Part shown: positions 10,107 through 20,867 of the stretch, in pieces | Numbering within the stretch: the stretch's first letter is position 1 | How the letters are laid out: every line of letters begins with the position of its first letter | DNA from: Chimaeribacter coloradensis | GTDB lineage: Bacteria > Pseudomonadota > Gammaproteobacteria > Enterobacterales > Enterobacteriaceae | Assembly (NCBI RefSeq): GCF_002858715.1 | Contig: NZ_PJZH01000029.1 | Location: forward strand, 1 to 49,202 | Direction of reading: 5' to 3' | Length of the DNA: 49,202 nt | Notes under the pieces: model-generated | Databases searched by the model: none | What the model was told of the DNA's origin: nothing | What the model saw: the letters and a program-made list of their open reading frames with translations, nothing else | Made by a program: the position numbers and the translations under genes

Positions 10107-11441
10107 TTATTTGGTCGAGGCTTCGAAGCGGCGCAGCAGCACGTCACCGCGCTTAACGGCAGAATCCAGCGCCTGTTGCGCGGTTTTCTTGCCGGTCCAG
10201 ACGCTCTCCAGCTCCTCATCCACCACGGTGCGGATCTGCGGCATGTTGCCCAGGCGCAGGCCGCGGGTGAACGGCAACGGCGGCTTGTTCAGCATCTGGC
10301 GGGTGGCGGTGTCCGCGCCCGGGTTCTTGTCATAGAAGCCCTGCTGGCGGGTCAGCTCGTAAGCGGCAGTGGTGATGGGCAGGTAGCCGGTTTTCTGGTG
10401 CCACTCGGCGGCGATCTCCGGCTGGGTCAGGAACTGCATAAACTGCGCCACGCCTTTGTAGGTCGCCGCGTCTTTGCCGTTCATGACCCACAGGCTCGCC
10501 CCGCCGATAATGGCGTTCTGCGGCGCGCCTTTGACGTCGGCGTCATACGGCATCATGCCGACGCCGTAGTTGAATTTGGCATAGTGGCGGATGTCGGCCA
10601 GCGAGCCGGAAGAGGCGGTGGTGATGCCGCAGTCCCCGTTGTAGAACTTGGCGGTGGACTCATCTTTGCGGCCGAAATAGGTGAAGCCGCCCGCTTTGCT
10701 GAGGTCAGCCAGCATCTGGATGTGCTTGACCTGCTCCGGCTTGTTGAATTCCAGCGCGGCGTCGGTGCCGTCAAAACCGTTGTTTTTGCTGGCAACCGGC
10801 AGGCCGTGCCAGGCGCTGAAGTTCTCGATCTGAATCCAGCCCTGCCAGCCGCTGGCGTAGCCGCACTTCATGCCGGCCGCGCGCAGTTTGGCGGTGTAGG
10901 CCGCCAGATCCTGCCAGGTTTTCGGCGGCTGCTCCGGGTCCAGCCCCGCTTTCTTAAAGGCATCTTTGTTGTAGTAGAGCACCGGCGTGGAGCTGTTAAA
11001 CGGCTGGGAGAGCAAATGGCCGCTTTTGGCGTCGGTGTAGTAACCGGAAACGGTCGGCACAAACACCGACTCATCAAACGGCACGCCCGCTTCACTGAAC
11101 ACCTGATAAACCGGTTTAATCGCTTTGCTGGCCATCATGGTGGCAGTGCCGACCTCATACACCTGGAGGATGGCGGGCGCATTGCCGGAGCGGTACGCCG
11201 CAATCCCGGCCGCCAGGCTCTGCTCATAATTCCCTTTATAGACCGGCACGATTTTCACGTCCGGGTGGGCCTGGTTAAAGCGATCCGCGAGGGAATCCAC
11301 TTCCACGCCCAGTTCGCCTTCCATAGAGTGCCAGAACGGAATGGTGGTGACGGCCAGTGCGTTTGTGCTGAAGGTCAGTGCCAGTGCCGTACAGAGCGCA
11401 GCGGTTTTGAGCCGGGGTGAAAAGGTAGGGGAAATAAACAT
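10107..11441 (-). CDS. ugpB: sn-glycerol-3-phosphate ABC transporter periplasmic binding protein UgpB
   Basis: Periplasmic receptor for glycerol-3-phosphate and glycerophosphocholine. The chosen ATG (11441) has AGGAG six to ten bases upstream; an in-frame start 16 codons earlier has none. The 444 residues begin with a Sec signal peptide ([20 protein letters not shown], cleavage near residue 31 after ALA). The mature part begins [15 protein letters not shown], typical of cluster D binding proteins, and carries [12 protein letters not shown] and the ligand-site stretch [13 protein letters not shown]. It is the first gene of ugpBAECQ, and a Pho box lies about 120 bases upstream. Confidence 0.96.
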   Translation of the reverse strand: MFISPTFSPRLKTAALCTALALTFSTNALAVTTIPFWHSMEGELGVEVDSLADRFNQAHPDVKIVPVYKGNYEQSLAAGIAAYRSGNAPAILQVYEVGTATMMASKAIKPVYQVFSEAGVPFDESVFVPTVSGYYTDAKSGHLLSQPFNSSTPVLYYNKDAFKKAGLDPEQPPKTWQDLAAYTAKLRAAGMKCGYASGWQGWIQIENFSAWHGLPVASKNNGFDGTDAALEFNKPEQVKHIQMLADLSKAGGFTYFGRKDESTAKFYNGDCGITTASSGSLADIRHYAKFNYGVGMMPYDADVKGAPQNAIIGGASLWVMNGKDAATYKGVAQFMQFLTQPEIAAEWHQKTGYLPITTAAYELTRQQGFYDKNPGADTATRQMLNKPPLPFTRGLRLGNMPQIRTVVDEELESVWTGKKTAQQALDSAVKRGDVLLRRFEASTK

Positions 11442-11560
11442 GCCTGTCTCCTGAAAAGGGGGGGTGTACGGCACGGTGCGGTAAGCCACTCATGCATTAA
11501 CACATTTTCGAAACCGGGAGCTAACATGACACGATAAAATGATAGAAAAATAACCGTTAA

Positions 11561-11578
11561 ATGACAATAAAATGACAA
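11561..11578 (-). promoter_or_regulatory. Pho box (PhoB site) upstream of ugpB
   Basis: On the minus strand TTGTCATTTTATTGTCAT is two identical 7-mers TTGTCAT separated by 4 bases, the exact architecture of a PhoB site (consensus CTGTCAT-N4-CTGTCAY). A second, looser pair (CTATCAT...GTGTCAT, spacing 6 instead of 4) lies at 11526-11545, nearer ugpB. Induction of ugp by phosphate starvation through PhoB is known in E. coli; that it holds here is inferred from this site and its position. Confidence 0.85.
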
Positions 11579-11619
11579 GTGAATGAAGTGAGGGTGACGG
11601 GAAGATGGCAAAAATGGGA

Positions 11620-11642
11620 CGAAGCGCCGGAAAGACGCTTCG
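11620..11642 (-). terminator. probable terminator after the aminotransferase gene
   Basis: A 7-bp stem CGAAGCG/CGCTTCG with a 9-nt loop, 10 bases past the aminotransferase stop. On the minus strand it is followed by TCCCATTTTT, a somewhat distant T-run. It would separate the aminotransferase from the Pho-controlled ugp promoter. Confidence 0.55.
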
Positions 11643-11652
11643 CCGTTAACAA

Positions 11653-12852
11653 TTACAGAGCGCGTTTCAGGCGGGCCACGGCTTCCTGCATCTGCTGTTC
11701 GGTCGCGGTAGCGAAGGAGAGGCGGAAGGTGGAGTGGTCCGGCTCGGCAGCGAAGAAGTATTCGCCCGGCACAAACACCACGCCCTGTTTCAGCGTCTCC
11801 TGCAACCACTCCGCGGTGTTGCGCGGCTGGCGGAATTTCGCCCACAGGAACATGCCGCCTTTCGGCATCTCGAAGGTCACCTGATCGCCCAGCTCCTGCT
11901 CCAGCAGCGAGGCCAGCACTTCACACTTGTGCTTATAGGCGGCGCGGATGGTCTCGATCTGCGCCGGTAACCGCCCCAGCCCGAGGTAATATTCCGCCAC
12001 CACCTGCGACAGCGAGCTGGCGTGCAGATCCGCCGCCTGCTTGATGCTGGCGACTTTGTGCAGCAGCCACGACGGCATGATCACCCAGCCCAGACGCAGG
12101 CCCGGTGCCAGGATTTTGGAGAAGGTGGAGGTGTAGATGACGTTGTCGGTATGGCCGTTCAGGGCGGTCGCCAGCTCAAACAGCGTCGGGTTGCGTTCGT
12201 CGGTGAAACGCAGCTCGCCGTAGGGGTCATCCTCAATGATCAGGAAACGGTGCTCGGCGGCCAGCGTCACCAGCTGTTCGCGGCGCGCCCGGCTCAGGGA
12301 GACGCCGCTCGGGTTGCCGAAGGTCGGCACCAGGTAGACGCCCTTGATGATCTGGGTTTTCAGCAGCTCGGCCAGATCGTCAACGATCATGCCGTCGCGG
12401 TCGGATCGCACCGTAAGCAGCTTCGCCTCGGCCAGCTCCAGGGTTTGCAGCGCCGCCAGGTAGGTCGGGCTTTCCACCACAAACACGTCGCCGGGGTTGA
12501 CCAGCGCCCGCATCACCAGATCCAGCGCCTGCTGGGAACCGGCAGTGACCACGATATCTTCCGGACGGGTCACGATGCCGCGCTCGGCGCATAAGCCGGT
12601 GATGCGCTCACGCAGGGTGTGGCTGCCTTCGGTAAGGCCATACTGGAACGCATTTTTTGGCTGCTCGGTGATCGCAAGCTGGGTCGCCTGGCTCAGCCCC
12701 TCAAAATCAAACAGCGCATCCGACGGAATACCGCCGGCCAGCGAGATGACGTTCTCCATTTTACTGTGCTTAAGCAGCTCGCGGATGGCCGAACTTTTCA
12801 GCCTGATCATACGCTGTGCCAGTAATCCTTCAGTGTTCATCTCTTTTTTCAT
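11653..12852 (-). CDS. PLP-dependent fold-type-I aminotransferase (LysN/aromatic-type)
   Basis: A 399-residue member of the aspartate aminotransferase superfamily, group I. The pyridoxal-phosphate Lys246 is in TSTFSKILAPGLRLGW; Asn180 is in GNPSG, the cofactor-binding Asp/Tyr in IIEDDPYGEL, and the substrate carboxylate Arg in STFRLSFAT. The pattern SLAGGIPS near residue 40 is usual for 2-aminoadipate, aromatic or broad-range transaminases that lack the GntR DNA-binding domain. The donor and acceptor cannot be told. It is co-directional with livKHMGF but separated from livF by a terminator. E. coli has no gene here. The start could also be the ATG four codons in (12840); neither has a convincing ribosome site. 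Confidence 0.87.
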   Translation of the reverse strand: MKKEMNTEGLLAQRMIRLKSSAIRELLKHSKMENVISLAGGIPSDALFDFEGLSQATQLAITEQPKNAFQYGLTEGSHTLRERITGLCAERGIVTRPEDIVVTAGSQQALDLVMRALVNPGDVFVVESPTYLAALQTLELAEAKLLTVRSDRDGMIVDDLAELLKTQIIKGVYLVPTFGNPSGVSLSRARREQLVTLAAEHRFLIIEDDPYGELRFTDERNPTLFELATALNGHTDNVIYTSTFSKILAPGLRLGWVIMPSWLLHKVASIKQAADLHASSLSQVVAEYYLGLGRLPAQIETIRAAYKHKCEVLASLLEQELGDQVTFEMPKGGMFLWAKFRQPRNTAEWLQETLKQGVVFVPGEYFFAAEPDHSTFRLSFATATEQQMQEAVARLKRAL

Positions 12853-12880
12853 CGGTTAATTCGCTAAAAATAGGTGCCTG

Positions 12881-12902
12881 AAAAAAGGGGCGTTGCCGCC
12901 CC
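12881..12902 (-). terminator. Rho-independent terminator directly after livF
   Basis: On the minus strand a perfect 6-bp GC stem GGGGCG/CGCCCC with a GCAA tetraloop is followed by six T. It lies 8 bases past livF and only 28 bases before the aminotransferase ATG, so that gene must depend on read-through or on a promoter inside livF. Confidence 0.88.
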
Positions 12903-12909
12903 CGTCCGG

Positions 12910-13626
<717 letters not shown>

Positions 13627-13631
13627 AGTAA

Positions 13632-14402
13632 TTATTCCTCGCCCAGATAGGCCCGGATGACGTCCGGGTTGTTACGGATTTCCGCCGGGGTGCCGTGTGC
13701 CAGCGGCGTGCCCTGGTTGACCACGTAAATACGGTCGGAAATGCCCATCACCAGTTTCATGTCATGCTCGATCAGCAGCACCGACACGTTATGGTGGCCG
13801 CGCAGTTCGGCGATCAGTTCGTCCAGCTCATCAGTCTCTTTCGGGTTCAGCCCGGCGGCCGGTTCATCCAGCATCAGCAACTCAGGGCGCGTCACCATGC
13901 AGCGGGCGATCTCCAGCCGCCGCTGCTGGCCGTAGGCGAGGTTGCCCGCCTGGCGGTTCGCCATCTCCAGCAGGCCGACGCGCTCCAGCCACACCGCCGC
14001 CCGTGCCTGGGCGTCCGCCTCGGCGCGGCGGAAGCCCGGCGTCTTGAACAGCCCGGCCAGCACGCCGCTTTTCAGGTGCTGATGCTGCGCCACCAGCAGG
14101 TTTTCGATCACCGTCATCTCACGGAACAGCCGCACATGCTGGAAGGTGCGCACCACCCCCATGCGGGCGATCTTCTGCCCCGGCAGCCCCTCAAGGTGCT
14201 GATCGTGGAGTCTGATGCTGCCGCCGGTGGGCTTGTAGAAGCCGGTCAGGCAGTTGAACACCGTGGTTTTGCCCGCGCCGTTCGGCCCAATCAGCGAGAC
14301 AATCTCGCCCCGGTTCAGCGTCAGCGCCACATTGTTGACCGCCAGCAGGCCGCCGAAGCGCATCATCAGGCCATCTACCTGCAATAAAGGTTGGGTACTC
14401 AT
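13632..14402 (-). CDS. livG: branched-chain amino acid ABC transporter ATP-binding protein LivG
   Basis: Second ATPase of the Liv importer. The 256 residues carry Walker [13 protein letters not shown], signature [13 protein letters not shown] (the LivG variant of LSGGQ), Walker [14 protein letters not shown] and H-loop LIEHD. Its ATG overlaps the livM stop by four bases. The AEDLKM-type insert [14 protein letters not shown] is typical of LivG. Confidence 0.97.
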   Translation of the reverse strand: MSTQPLLQVDGLMMRFGGLLAVNNVALTLNRGEIVSLIGPNGAGKTTVFNCLTGFYKPTGGSIRLHDQHLEGLPGQKIARMGVVRTFQHVRLFREMTVIENLLVAQHQHLKSGVLAGLFKTPGFRRAEADAQARAAVWLERVGLLEMANRQAGNLAYGQQRRLEIARCMVTRPELLMLDEPAAGLNPKETDELDELIAELRGHHNVSVLLIEHDMKLVMGISDRIYVVNQGTPLAHGTPAEIRNNPDVIRAYLGEE

Positions 14403-15696
14403 GCCTGCTCTCCTTTATCACCGGCATTGGCTGCCTGTTGCAAGGCCGCCGCTTTCATTTTCAGTTGCGGGCGCTTCATCGGCAGCAGCCCCTGCGGCCG
14501 CCAGATCATCATCAGCACCATCAGCGCGCCCAGTACCAGCATGCTGTATTCGTTGAGGTCGCGCATCAGCTCGCGGGAGACCACCAGCAGGATCGCCGCC
14601 AGAATCACCGCGAACTGCGACCCCATGCCGCCGAGCACCACAATCGCCAGCACAAAGGCGGATTCGGCAAAGGTAAAGGACTCGGGGCTGACGAAGCCCT
14701 GGCGCGCCGCGAACAGCGTCCCGGCGAACCCGGCAAAGGCGGCGCTGATGGTAAAGGCGGTCAGCTTGATGCGGGTCGGGCTGAGGCCCAGCGACCGGCA
14801 GGCGATCTCATCCTCACGCAGCGCTTCCCACGCGCGCCCCAGCGGCATCCGCAGCAGGCGGTTGATGATGAACAGCGTCAGTACCACCAGCAGCAGCGCC
14901 ACCATATAGAGGAAGATGATGCGGTCGCTCGGGTCGTAAGGCAGGCCGAAGAAGTTGCTGAAGGTGTCCCAGCCGCCGTCACGCGCCGTGCGGCTGAACT
15001 CCAGCCCGAACAGCGTCGGTTTCGGGATCTGGCTGATGCCGTTCGGCCCGCCGGTGATCTCGGTGTTGTTCAGCAGCAGGATGCGCACGATCTCGCCGAA
15101 GCCGAGGGTGACAATCGCCAGGTAATCCCCGCGCAGCCGCAGCACCGGGAAGCCAAGCAGGAAGCCGAACGCGGCGCTGATCAGCCCCGCCAACGGCAGG
15201 CTCTCCCAGAAGCCCAGCCCGTAGTAGTGGTTGAGCAGCGCGTAGGTGTACGCGCCGATGGCGTAAAAGCCGCCATACCCCAGCACCAGCAGCCCGGAGA
15301 GGCCGACCACCACGTTGAGGCCCAGCCCCAGCATGATGTAGATCAGCGTCAGAGTGGCGACGTCCACCGTGCCGCGCGACACCAGGAACGGCCAGGCGAT
15401 CGCCGCCGCCAGCAGCACCAGTGCCAGCACTTTCTGCCGCGGCGTGGAGCCGTCAAAACTTGGCAGCACAAAGGCAGGCGCACTGCCGCGCTTAAGCGTG
15501 TTTTGCAGCAGCGGGCGGAACAGCTGGAAGAAGAAGACCACCGCACAGCCGATGCCGATCCACTCCCAGCGCACGCTGGATGCGCCGTTCACCACCAGCC
15601 GGGTGCCGTCGAGGCTCAGTTGCACCCCCATCAGCAGCGAGGCCAGCACCAGTAAGACCAGCGACGAGACCAGCGCGTTGACCAGATTGAGTTGTT

Positions 15697-15700
<4 letters not shown>
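14399..15700 (-). CDS. livM: branched-chain amino acid ABC transporter permease LivM
   Basis: Inner-membrane permease of the Liv importer. The 433 residues include an N-terminal extension of about 100 residues with two or three extra hydrophobic segments, then the BPD_transp_2 core with [24 protein letters not shown] and the cytoplasmic coupling segment [21 protein letters not shown]. Length is near E. coli LivM (425). It overlaps livH and livG by four bases each (ATGA), so translation is probably coupled across livH-livM-livG. Confidence 0.97.
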
Positions 15701-16623
<923 letters not shown>

Positions 16624-16671
16624 ACTCTGACCTTAGCGAGCGGACGCCCGGCCCGGGGTGATAAAGGCAGA

Positions 16672-16695
16672 AGAGGCGCGGTTCTCCGCGCCCCT
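16672..16695 (-). promoter_or_regulatory. intercistronic hairpin between livK and livH
   Basis: A 10-bp GC-rich stem (one G-T pair) with a 4-nt loop, 42 bases past the livK stop. It has no T-run, so it is more likely an mRNA-stabilising or 3'-end-protecting hairpin than a terminator. Such structures commonly set the ratio of binding protein to permease in ABC operons. The structure is seen; the role is inferred. Confidence 0.6.
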
Positions 16696-16736
16696 CCCTG
16701 TGTGTTTACCCGTCGGCGTCCAGCAATAACGGGGGA

Positions 16737-17852
16737 TTATTTAACCGGTGTGGACGTACCGTCCGCATGCCACTCGAAGATGCCGAATTCGAACCCTTTC
16801 AGGTCGCCCTTCTCATCCCAGCTCAGCGGGCCCATCACCGTCTCAACCGGTTTGGCTTTGAGATCCTTCACGATATCTTCCGGCTCCTGGCTGCCGCTGC
16901 GCACCATGCCGGTGGTCAGGGACTGCAACGCCGCGTAGGTCGTCCAGACGAACGGGCCGGTCGGGTCAAGTTTCTTGGCTTTCAGCGCGTCAACAATCGG
17001 CTGGTTGGCCGGCACCTGGTCGTAGCGCTTCGGCAGCGTCACCAGCATCCCTTCAGAAGCGGCCCCGGCGATGTTCGACAGGGAGGAGTTGCCGACCCCT
17101 TCCGGCCCCATGAATTTGGCGGTCAGCCCCGCCTGTTTGGCCTGGCGCAGCATCTGCCCCATCTCCGGGTAGTAACCGCCGAAGTAGACGAAATCGACGT
17201 TCTCTTTCTTCAGGCGCGCCACCAGCGTGGAGAAGTCTTTATCCCCGGCGGTGATCCCTTCGAACAGCACCACGTTGGCACCGGCTTTCTTCAGGCTATC
17301 CTGCACCGAGCGCGCCAGCCCTTCGCCATACTGCTGTTTGTCATGCACCACGGCGATGCGCTGCGGTTTGATGGTATCAACAATGTATTTCGCCGCCGTC
17401 GGCCCCTGGTCGGAGTCCAGGCCGGTGGTGCGCATGATCATCTTGTAGCCGCGGGTGGTCAGGTCAGCGTTGGTGGCGGCCGGGGTGATCATGATGATGC
17501 CTTCGTCTTCATAAATATCAGACGCCGGCTGGGTGGAGGAGGAGCAGAGGTGGCCGATGACGTAACGGATGCCGTCATTGATCACTTTGTTGGCGACAGC
17601 CACCGCCTGTTTCGGGTCGCAGGCGTCGTCATATTCCACGCCGACCAGGGTATCGCCTTTCAGCAGCCCTTTGGCGTTGATGTCGGCAATCGCCTGGCGC
17701 GCGCCGGTGAACTCCATGTCGCCATACTGGGCGACCGGGCCGGACATCGCGCCGACGATGGCGATTTTAATCTCTTTTGCCACGGCAACCTGCGCCATCG
17801 CCATGGCGATACACCCTGCCAGCAGTGCCCTGCCTGTTCTGGTTACTTTCAT
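16737..17852 (-). CDS. livK: branched-chain amino acid/leucine periplasmic binding protein
   Basis: Periplasmic receptor for the Liv importer. The 371 residues begin with a Sec signal peptide (cleavage after AVA at about residue 25, mature start [14 protein letters not shown]). The two disulfide cysteines are present in [11 protein letters not shown] and GHLCSSST. Specificity (Leu only as LivK, or Leu/Ile/Val as LivJ) cannot be read off; the position directly before livHMGF supports the name livK. E. coli has a second receptor gene, livJ, between panM and rpoH; here that space holds only a terminator, so this receptor may serve the transporter alone. Confidence 0.93.
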   Translation of the reverse strand: MKVTRTGRALLAGCIAMAMAQVAVAKEIKIAIVGAMSGPVAQYGDMEFTGARQAIADINAKGLLKGDTLVGVEYDDACDPKQAVAVANKVINDGIRYVIGHLCSSSTQPASDIYEDEGIIMITPAATNADLTTRGYKMIMRTTGLDSDQGPTAAKYIVDTIKPQRIAVVHDKQQYGEGLARSVQDSLKKAGANVVLFEGITAGDKDFSTLVARLKKENVDFVYFGGYYPEMGQMLRQAKQAGLTAKFMGPEGVGNSSLSNIAGAASEGMLVTLPKRYDQVPANQPIVDALKAKKLDPTGPFVWTTYAALQSLTTGMVRSGSQEPEDIVKDLKAKPVETVMGPLSWDEKGDLKGFEFGIFEWHADGTSTPVK

Positions 17853-18273
17853 CCGAACTACCCCATGTGTGTTTGTGATGTCATTGTTGTGGTTATTGCC
17901 TGGAAAACGATCCTTTATGCCTTTTTCTGTATAGGTAATAACGGGTTAGTTTTCTCGCAGGCGTTTTTTTATAATAAGACTTTATTTTTCATGCCATTAA
18001 ACAGGAATATTCTTCTGCAAATCAACTCGCCCCCTCAGGAACAAGCGGTGTAAACAGAATAAAAATCGGAGTAAATTCGCGCACCTTGAGATCAGTATGG
18101 TCGCTTATGCTGGCTTTTGCCGCAGCCGGTGATCTATAACTCTGAAAATGCGCGCCGGAAAAAACATTGTGCGCAGTTTTCGTACACTTAACATTACACG
18201 GCGGAGGCAGCGGCCCTATCAGGCAGGCCTTGCGGTTTTCAGTTCATAACCGGCTTCGCCCAGGACAGAAAGC
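17853..18273. promoter_or_regulatory. 421-bp livK-panM divergent intergenic region
   Basis: No coding potential seen. The livK side (about 17880-18070) is clearly more A/T-rich than the rest of the window. On the minus strand it holds a possible livK promoter (TTGATT, 18-base spacer, TTTAAT) and A/T tracts such as TTATTATAAAAAAA. E. coli liv genes are repressed by leucine through Lrp, which favours such DNA, so Lrp control is plausible but no site can be assigned. The ATG of livK is preceded by GGGGT. Confidence 0.5.
18167..18194 (+). promoter_or_regulatory. candidate panM promoter
   Basis: TTGTGC and TAACAT with a 16-base spacer, about 80 bases before the panM ATG. It is a reasonable sigma-70 match, read by eye only. 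Confidence 0.4.
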
Positions 18274-18654
18274 ATGAAACTGACCATTGAGCGTTTAACC
18301 TCTTTCTCCGCGCAGGATCTTCTCGACCTCGGCAAAATCTGGCCGGGCCAGACGCCTGGCATCTGGCAACAGTGGCTGGACGAGGGGAACGCGCTGTTCG
18401 CCGCGCGCTTTAACCAACGGCTGCTGGCGGCGGTGAAAGTGGAACCGGAGGGGGCGTCGGCCCGCCTGCATGACCTGATGGTGCGCGAGGTAACGCGCCG
18501 CCGCGGCGTGGGGCGCTACCTGCTGGAGGAGACGCTGCGCCAGATGCCGGAGGTGAACCACTGGTGGCTGGAGGAGGCGGGCGGCGATGCGGTATTACAG
18601 GCGTTTATGGCCGCGTGCGGTTTCCGGAACGTGGCGGGGTGCTGGCAGAAATAG
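18274..18654 (+). CDS. panM: PanD maturation factor PanM (PanZ), GNAT domain
   Basis: A 126-residue single GNAT domain that triggers self-cleavage of the aspartate decarboxylase proenzyme PanD and, with acetyl-CoA, limits flux to coenzyme A. Homology to E. coli PanM/PanZ is clear: MKLTIERL at the start, AARFNQRLLAAVKV, and the acetyl-CoA loop VREVTRRRGVGRYLLEE. It is divergent from livK, as in E. coli, and followed by a bidirectional terminator shared with rpoH. Confidence 0.94.
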   Translation: MKLTIERLTSFSAQDLLDLGKIWPGQTPGIWQQWLDEGNALFAARFNQRLLAAVKVEPEGASARLHDLMVREVTRRRGVGRYLLEETLRQMPEVNHWWLEEAGGDAVLQAFMAACGFRNVAGCWQK

Positions 18655-18689
18655 CCAGACCGCCAGATAGATCGTTAAATAACAGGCAC

Positions 18690-18717
18690 AAAAAAGCCCG
18701 GCAAGCCGGGCTTTTTT
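18690..18717. terminator. bidirectional terminator between panM and rpoH
   Basis: A 13-bp stem AAAAAAGCCCGGC/GCCGGGCTTTTTT with an AA loop centre; it serves panM on the plus strand and rpoH on the minus strand. The core CCGGCAAGCCGG recurs in the cyaA terminator and in the hemC leader. Confidence 0.92.
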
Positions 18718-18741
18718 ATTCAGTGCGGTGACGGGCGGCGG

Positions 18742-19599
18742 TTACGCCTCGATCGCCAGTCGCAATTTCTTCATGGCATTTTTTTCCAGCTGGCGCACGC
18801 GCTCAGCGGAAACGCCGTACTTGTCAGCCAGCTCCTGAAGCGTGGACTTGTTGTCATCGTCCAGCCAGCGGGCGCGGATAATGTCCTGGCTGCGCTCGTC
18901 CAGCCCTTCCAGCGCATAGCTGAGTTTGTCGGCGGCGTTGCTCTCCCAGTTATCCTCTTCAATGCCTTCGGCAAAGTCAGAGCTTTTATCCTGGAGGTAG
19001 AGCATCGGGGCCATCGCCTGGCCGTCACGGCCTTCATCATCCGGCGTCGGGTCGAAGGTCATATCCTGCGCCGACATGCGGGATTCCATCTCCATCACGT
19101 CTTTGCTCGACACGCCGAGTTCACGCGCTACCAGCTCCACTTCATCCTGGTTGAACCAGCCCAGACGCTGCTTGGTTTTGCGCAGGTTGAAGAACAGTTT
19201 GCGCTGAGCCTTGGTGGTCGCGACTTTCACGATGCGCCAGTTACGCAGCACGTACTCGTGAATTTCCGCTTTGATCCAGTGCACCGCGAAGGAGACCAGA
19301 CGCACCCCAACTTCCGGGTTGAAGCGGCGTACCGCTTTCATCAGGCCGATGTTGCCTTCCTGGATAAGGTCTGCCTGCGGCAGGCCATAGCCTGAATAGT
19401 TACGGGCTACGTGAGCGACAAAGCGCAGGTGAGACAGGATAAGCTGTTTAGCTGCGTCCAGATCGCCCTGATAATGCAGCCGTTCAGCCAGCTCCCGCTC
19501 TTCCTCTGCCGTCAGCATCGGATAAGCATTGGCGGCCCGCACATAGGCTTCCAGGCTACCTTGGGGAATTAAGGCTAAAGTTTGCATTTCTTTGGTCAT
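18742..19599 (-). CDS. rpoH: heat-shock sigma factor RpoH (sigma-32)
   Basis: Directs RNA polymerase to heat-shock promoters. The 285 residues match E. coli RpoH (284) throughout: region 2 with [35 protein letters not shown], the RpoH box [12 protein letters not shown] involved in chaperone and FtsH control, and region 4 with the helix-turn-helix [21 protein letters not shown]. In E. coli the 5' part of the mRNA folds as a thermometer that hides the start; the early coding sequence is conserved enough to expect the same, but folding was not computed. It has its own promoter region, including a sigma-E promoter, downstream of ftsX. Confidence 0.98.
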   Translation of the reverse strand: MTKEMQTLALIPQGSLEAYVRAANAYPMLTAEEERELAERLHYQGDLDAAKQLILSHLRFVAHVARNYSGYGLPQADLIQEGNIGLMKAVRRFNPEVGVRLVSFAVHWIKAEIHEYVLRNWRIVKVATTKAQRKLFFNLRKTKQRLGWFNQDEVELVARELGVSSKDVMEMESRMSAQDMTFDPTPDDEGRDGQAMAPMLYLQDKSSDFAEGIEEDNWESNAADKLSYALEGLDERSQDIIRARWLDDDNKSTLQELADKYGVSAERVRQLEKNAMKKLRLAIEA

Positions 19600-19703
19600 T
19601 CAAACCCTCTCTTGATTAGAACGTTCATGCAGGTTGCGTTTACCGCCGGGCTTTTTTCATCTGTTTGCGTAGCCACGGGCAGCCGCCCTTACATTGCTCA
19701 CTC

Positions 19704-19731
19704 TTTGACCGTGATCGTCGTCACAAGTTCC
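19704..19731 (-). promoter_or_regulatory. sigma-E-type promoter of rpoH
   Basis: On the minus strand GGAACTT and GGTCAAA (TCAAA at 19704-19708) are separated by 16 bases, with the spacer GTGACGACGATCACG closely resembling that of the E. coli rpoH sigma-E promoter P3. It lets envelope or extreme heat stress raise RpoH. It is about 100 bases before the rpoH ATG. Confidence 0.75.
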
Positions 19732-19831
19732 CAGACAATCTTTACCGGACAGCCAACCCTACGTGATGGCGTCAACTTTAGGTAGGGAAAATGTGCGAAA
19801 GGAAGAGGCCGGAAAGGTGACTGCGTGGAGG

Positions 19832-19871
19832 CTCTTCCCCTGCGTACACACTCAGAGCAGCAGGGGAAGAG
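19832..19871. repeat. 12-bp perfect inverted repeat between ftsX and rpoH
   Basis: CTCTTCCCCTGC at 19832-19843 and its exact complement at 19860-19871, with a 16-base loop. It begins 16 bases past the ftsX stop. No T-run follows on either strand, so it does not look like a normal Rho-independent terminator. It could be a processed 3' end for ftsYEX mRNA or a protein site upstream of the rpoH promoters. Confidence 0.6.
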
Positions 19872-19886
19872 TATATCAAAAAATCG

Positions 19887-20867
19887 TTACTGTGGTGTAA
19901 AGCGCCGTAAATGTTGCACGGTAGCAAGCCACGCGGCGATCCAGCCAATCATCGCGGCAATCAGCAACAGCAGCAGGCTTTCGTCCCACGCCAGCCCATG
20001 CAGGGTGAAGGTGGTGCCGAACACCGCGGCGACATGCAGCACCACGCTCTCCAGCCGCAGCACCAGCGCCTCGGAGAGCACCAGCGACAGCAGCGCCCCG
20101 AACAGGCCGAGCATCGCGCCGCCGTTCAGGAACGGCCGCAGGATGAAGCCGTCCGTCGCGCCAATCAGCTTCATGACATTGATGGTGTCACGGCGGCTGA
20201 AGATGCTGAGCCGCACGCTGTTGCCGATCACCAGGAACACCGCGACGATCATCAGGATGCCGATCATCGCCGCCACCTGGCCAACCAGCCCGGTCAGCGC
20301 CGCCAGCCGGGCGAACCAGCTGTCATCCATCCGCACTTCGTCGATGCCCTGCACGGCGGAGACCCGGTCACGCAGGGTGTTCAGCGTCTCCTGGCTCTGG
20401 AAGTTGAGCTTCGGCGTGATAATCGCCACCGCCGGCAGCGGGTTCTCCTCCAGCATGTCCAGCGCGCCGCCAAAGCCTGACCAGTTGCGGAACTCGCCCA
20501 TCGCCTCGTCCCGGGTGAGGTAGTTGACCTTCTCCACCCCGGCTTCGGCCCTCAGCGCCTTGATGACGTTCTCTGCCGCGTCATCATCCAGCGCCTTGTC
20601 GAGGTAGACCGTGAGCTGCGGCGTCGGATACCACTGCTGGGCCGCGGTGCTGACGTTCTTCCACACCAGGTAACAGACGCTCGGCAGCGTCAGCGAGATG
20701 GCGATCACCATGATGGTCAGCAGCGTCGCCAGCGGCTGGCGCAGCATATCGGAAAAGGCGTTTGACCAGGCGTAACGCCACTGCTCATGCCAGCCGCCGC
20801 GCAGAGATTTGCTTTTGGCGGTGTTGGCCGGTGCGGCGTTGCGGGTGGTTTTCGGATTACTGGCCAT
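19887..20867 (-). CDS. ftsX: cell division ABC-type membrane protein FtsX
   Basis: Membrane partner of the ATPase FtsE; the pair signals through the periplasmic loop to EnvC and the amidases that split septal peptidoglycan. The 326 residues comprise a basic cytoplasmic N-terminus (about 50), a first helix [20 protein letters not shown], a periplasmic loop (about 75-200) and three C-terminal helices of the FtsX/MacB type, including [34 protein letters not shown]. coli FtsX is 352, the difference lying in the N-terminal tail. It overlaps ftsE by 11 bases. Confidence 0.97.
   Translation of the reverse strand: MASNPKTTRNAAPANTAKSKSLRGGWHEQWRYAWSNAFSDMLRQPLATLLTIMVIAISLTLPSVCYLVWKNVSTAAQQWYPTPQLTVYLDKALDDDAAENVIKALRAEAGVEKVNYLTRDEAMGEFRNWSGFGGALDMLEENPLPAVAIITPKLNFQSQETLNTLRDRVSAVQGIDEVRMDDSWFARLAALTGLVGQVAAMIGILMIVAVFLVIGNSVRLSIFSRRDTINVMKLIGATDGFILRPFLNGGAMLGLFGALLSLVLSEALVLRLESVVLHVAAVFGTTFTLHGLAWDESLLLLLIAAMIGWIAAWLATVQHLRRFTPQ

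Noticed and set aside
10104-11420. A 438-codon plus-strand frame antisense to ugpB.
   Set aside because: Same extent as ugpB on the other strand, no recognisable domain and no ribosome site.
14438-15655. A 405-codon plus-strand frame antisense to livM.
   Set aside because: Gln/His/Arg-rich mirror of a membrane protein gene; livM is supported by homology and operon overlap.
16737-17852. LLAGC near the start of the livK product looks like a lipobox.
   Set aside because: The Cys is at residue 14 with too short a hydrophobic run before it, and a normal Sec cleavage site AVA follows at about 25, as in E. coli LivK.
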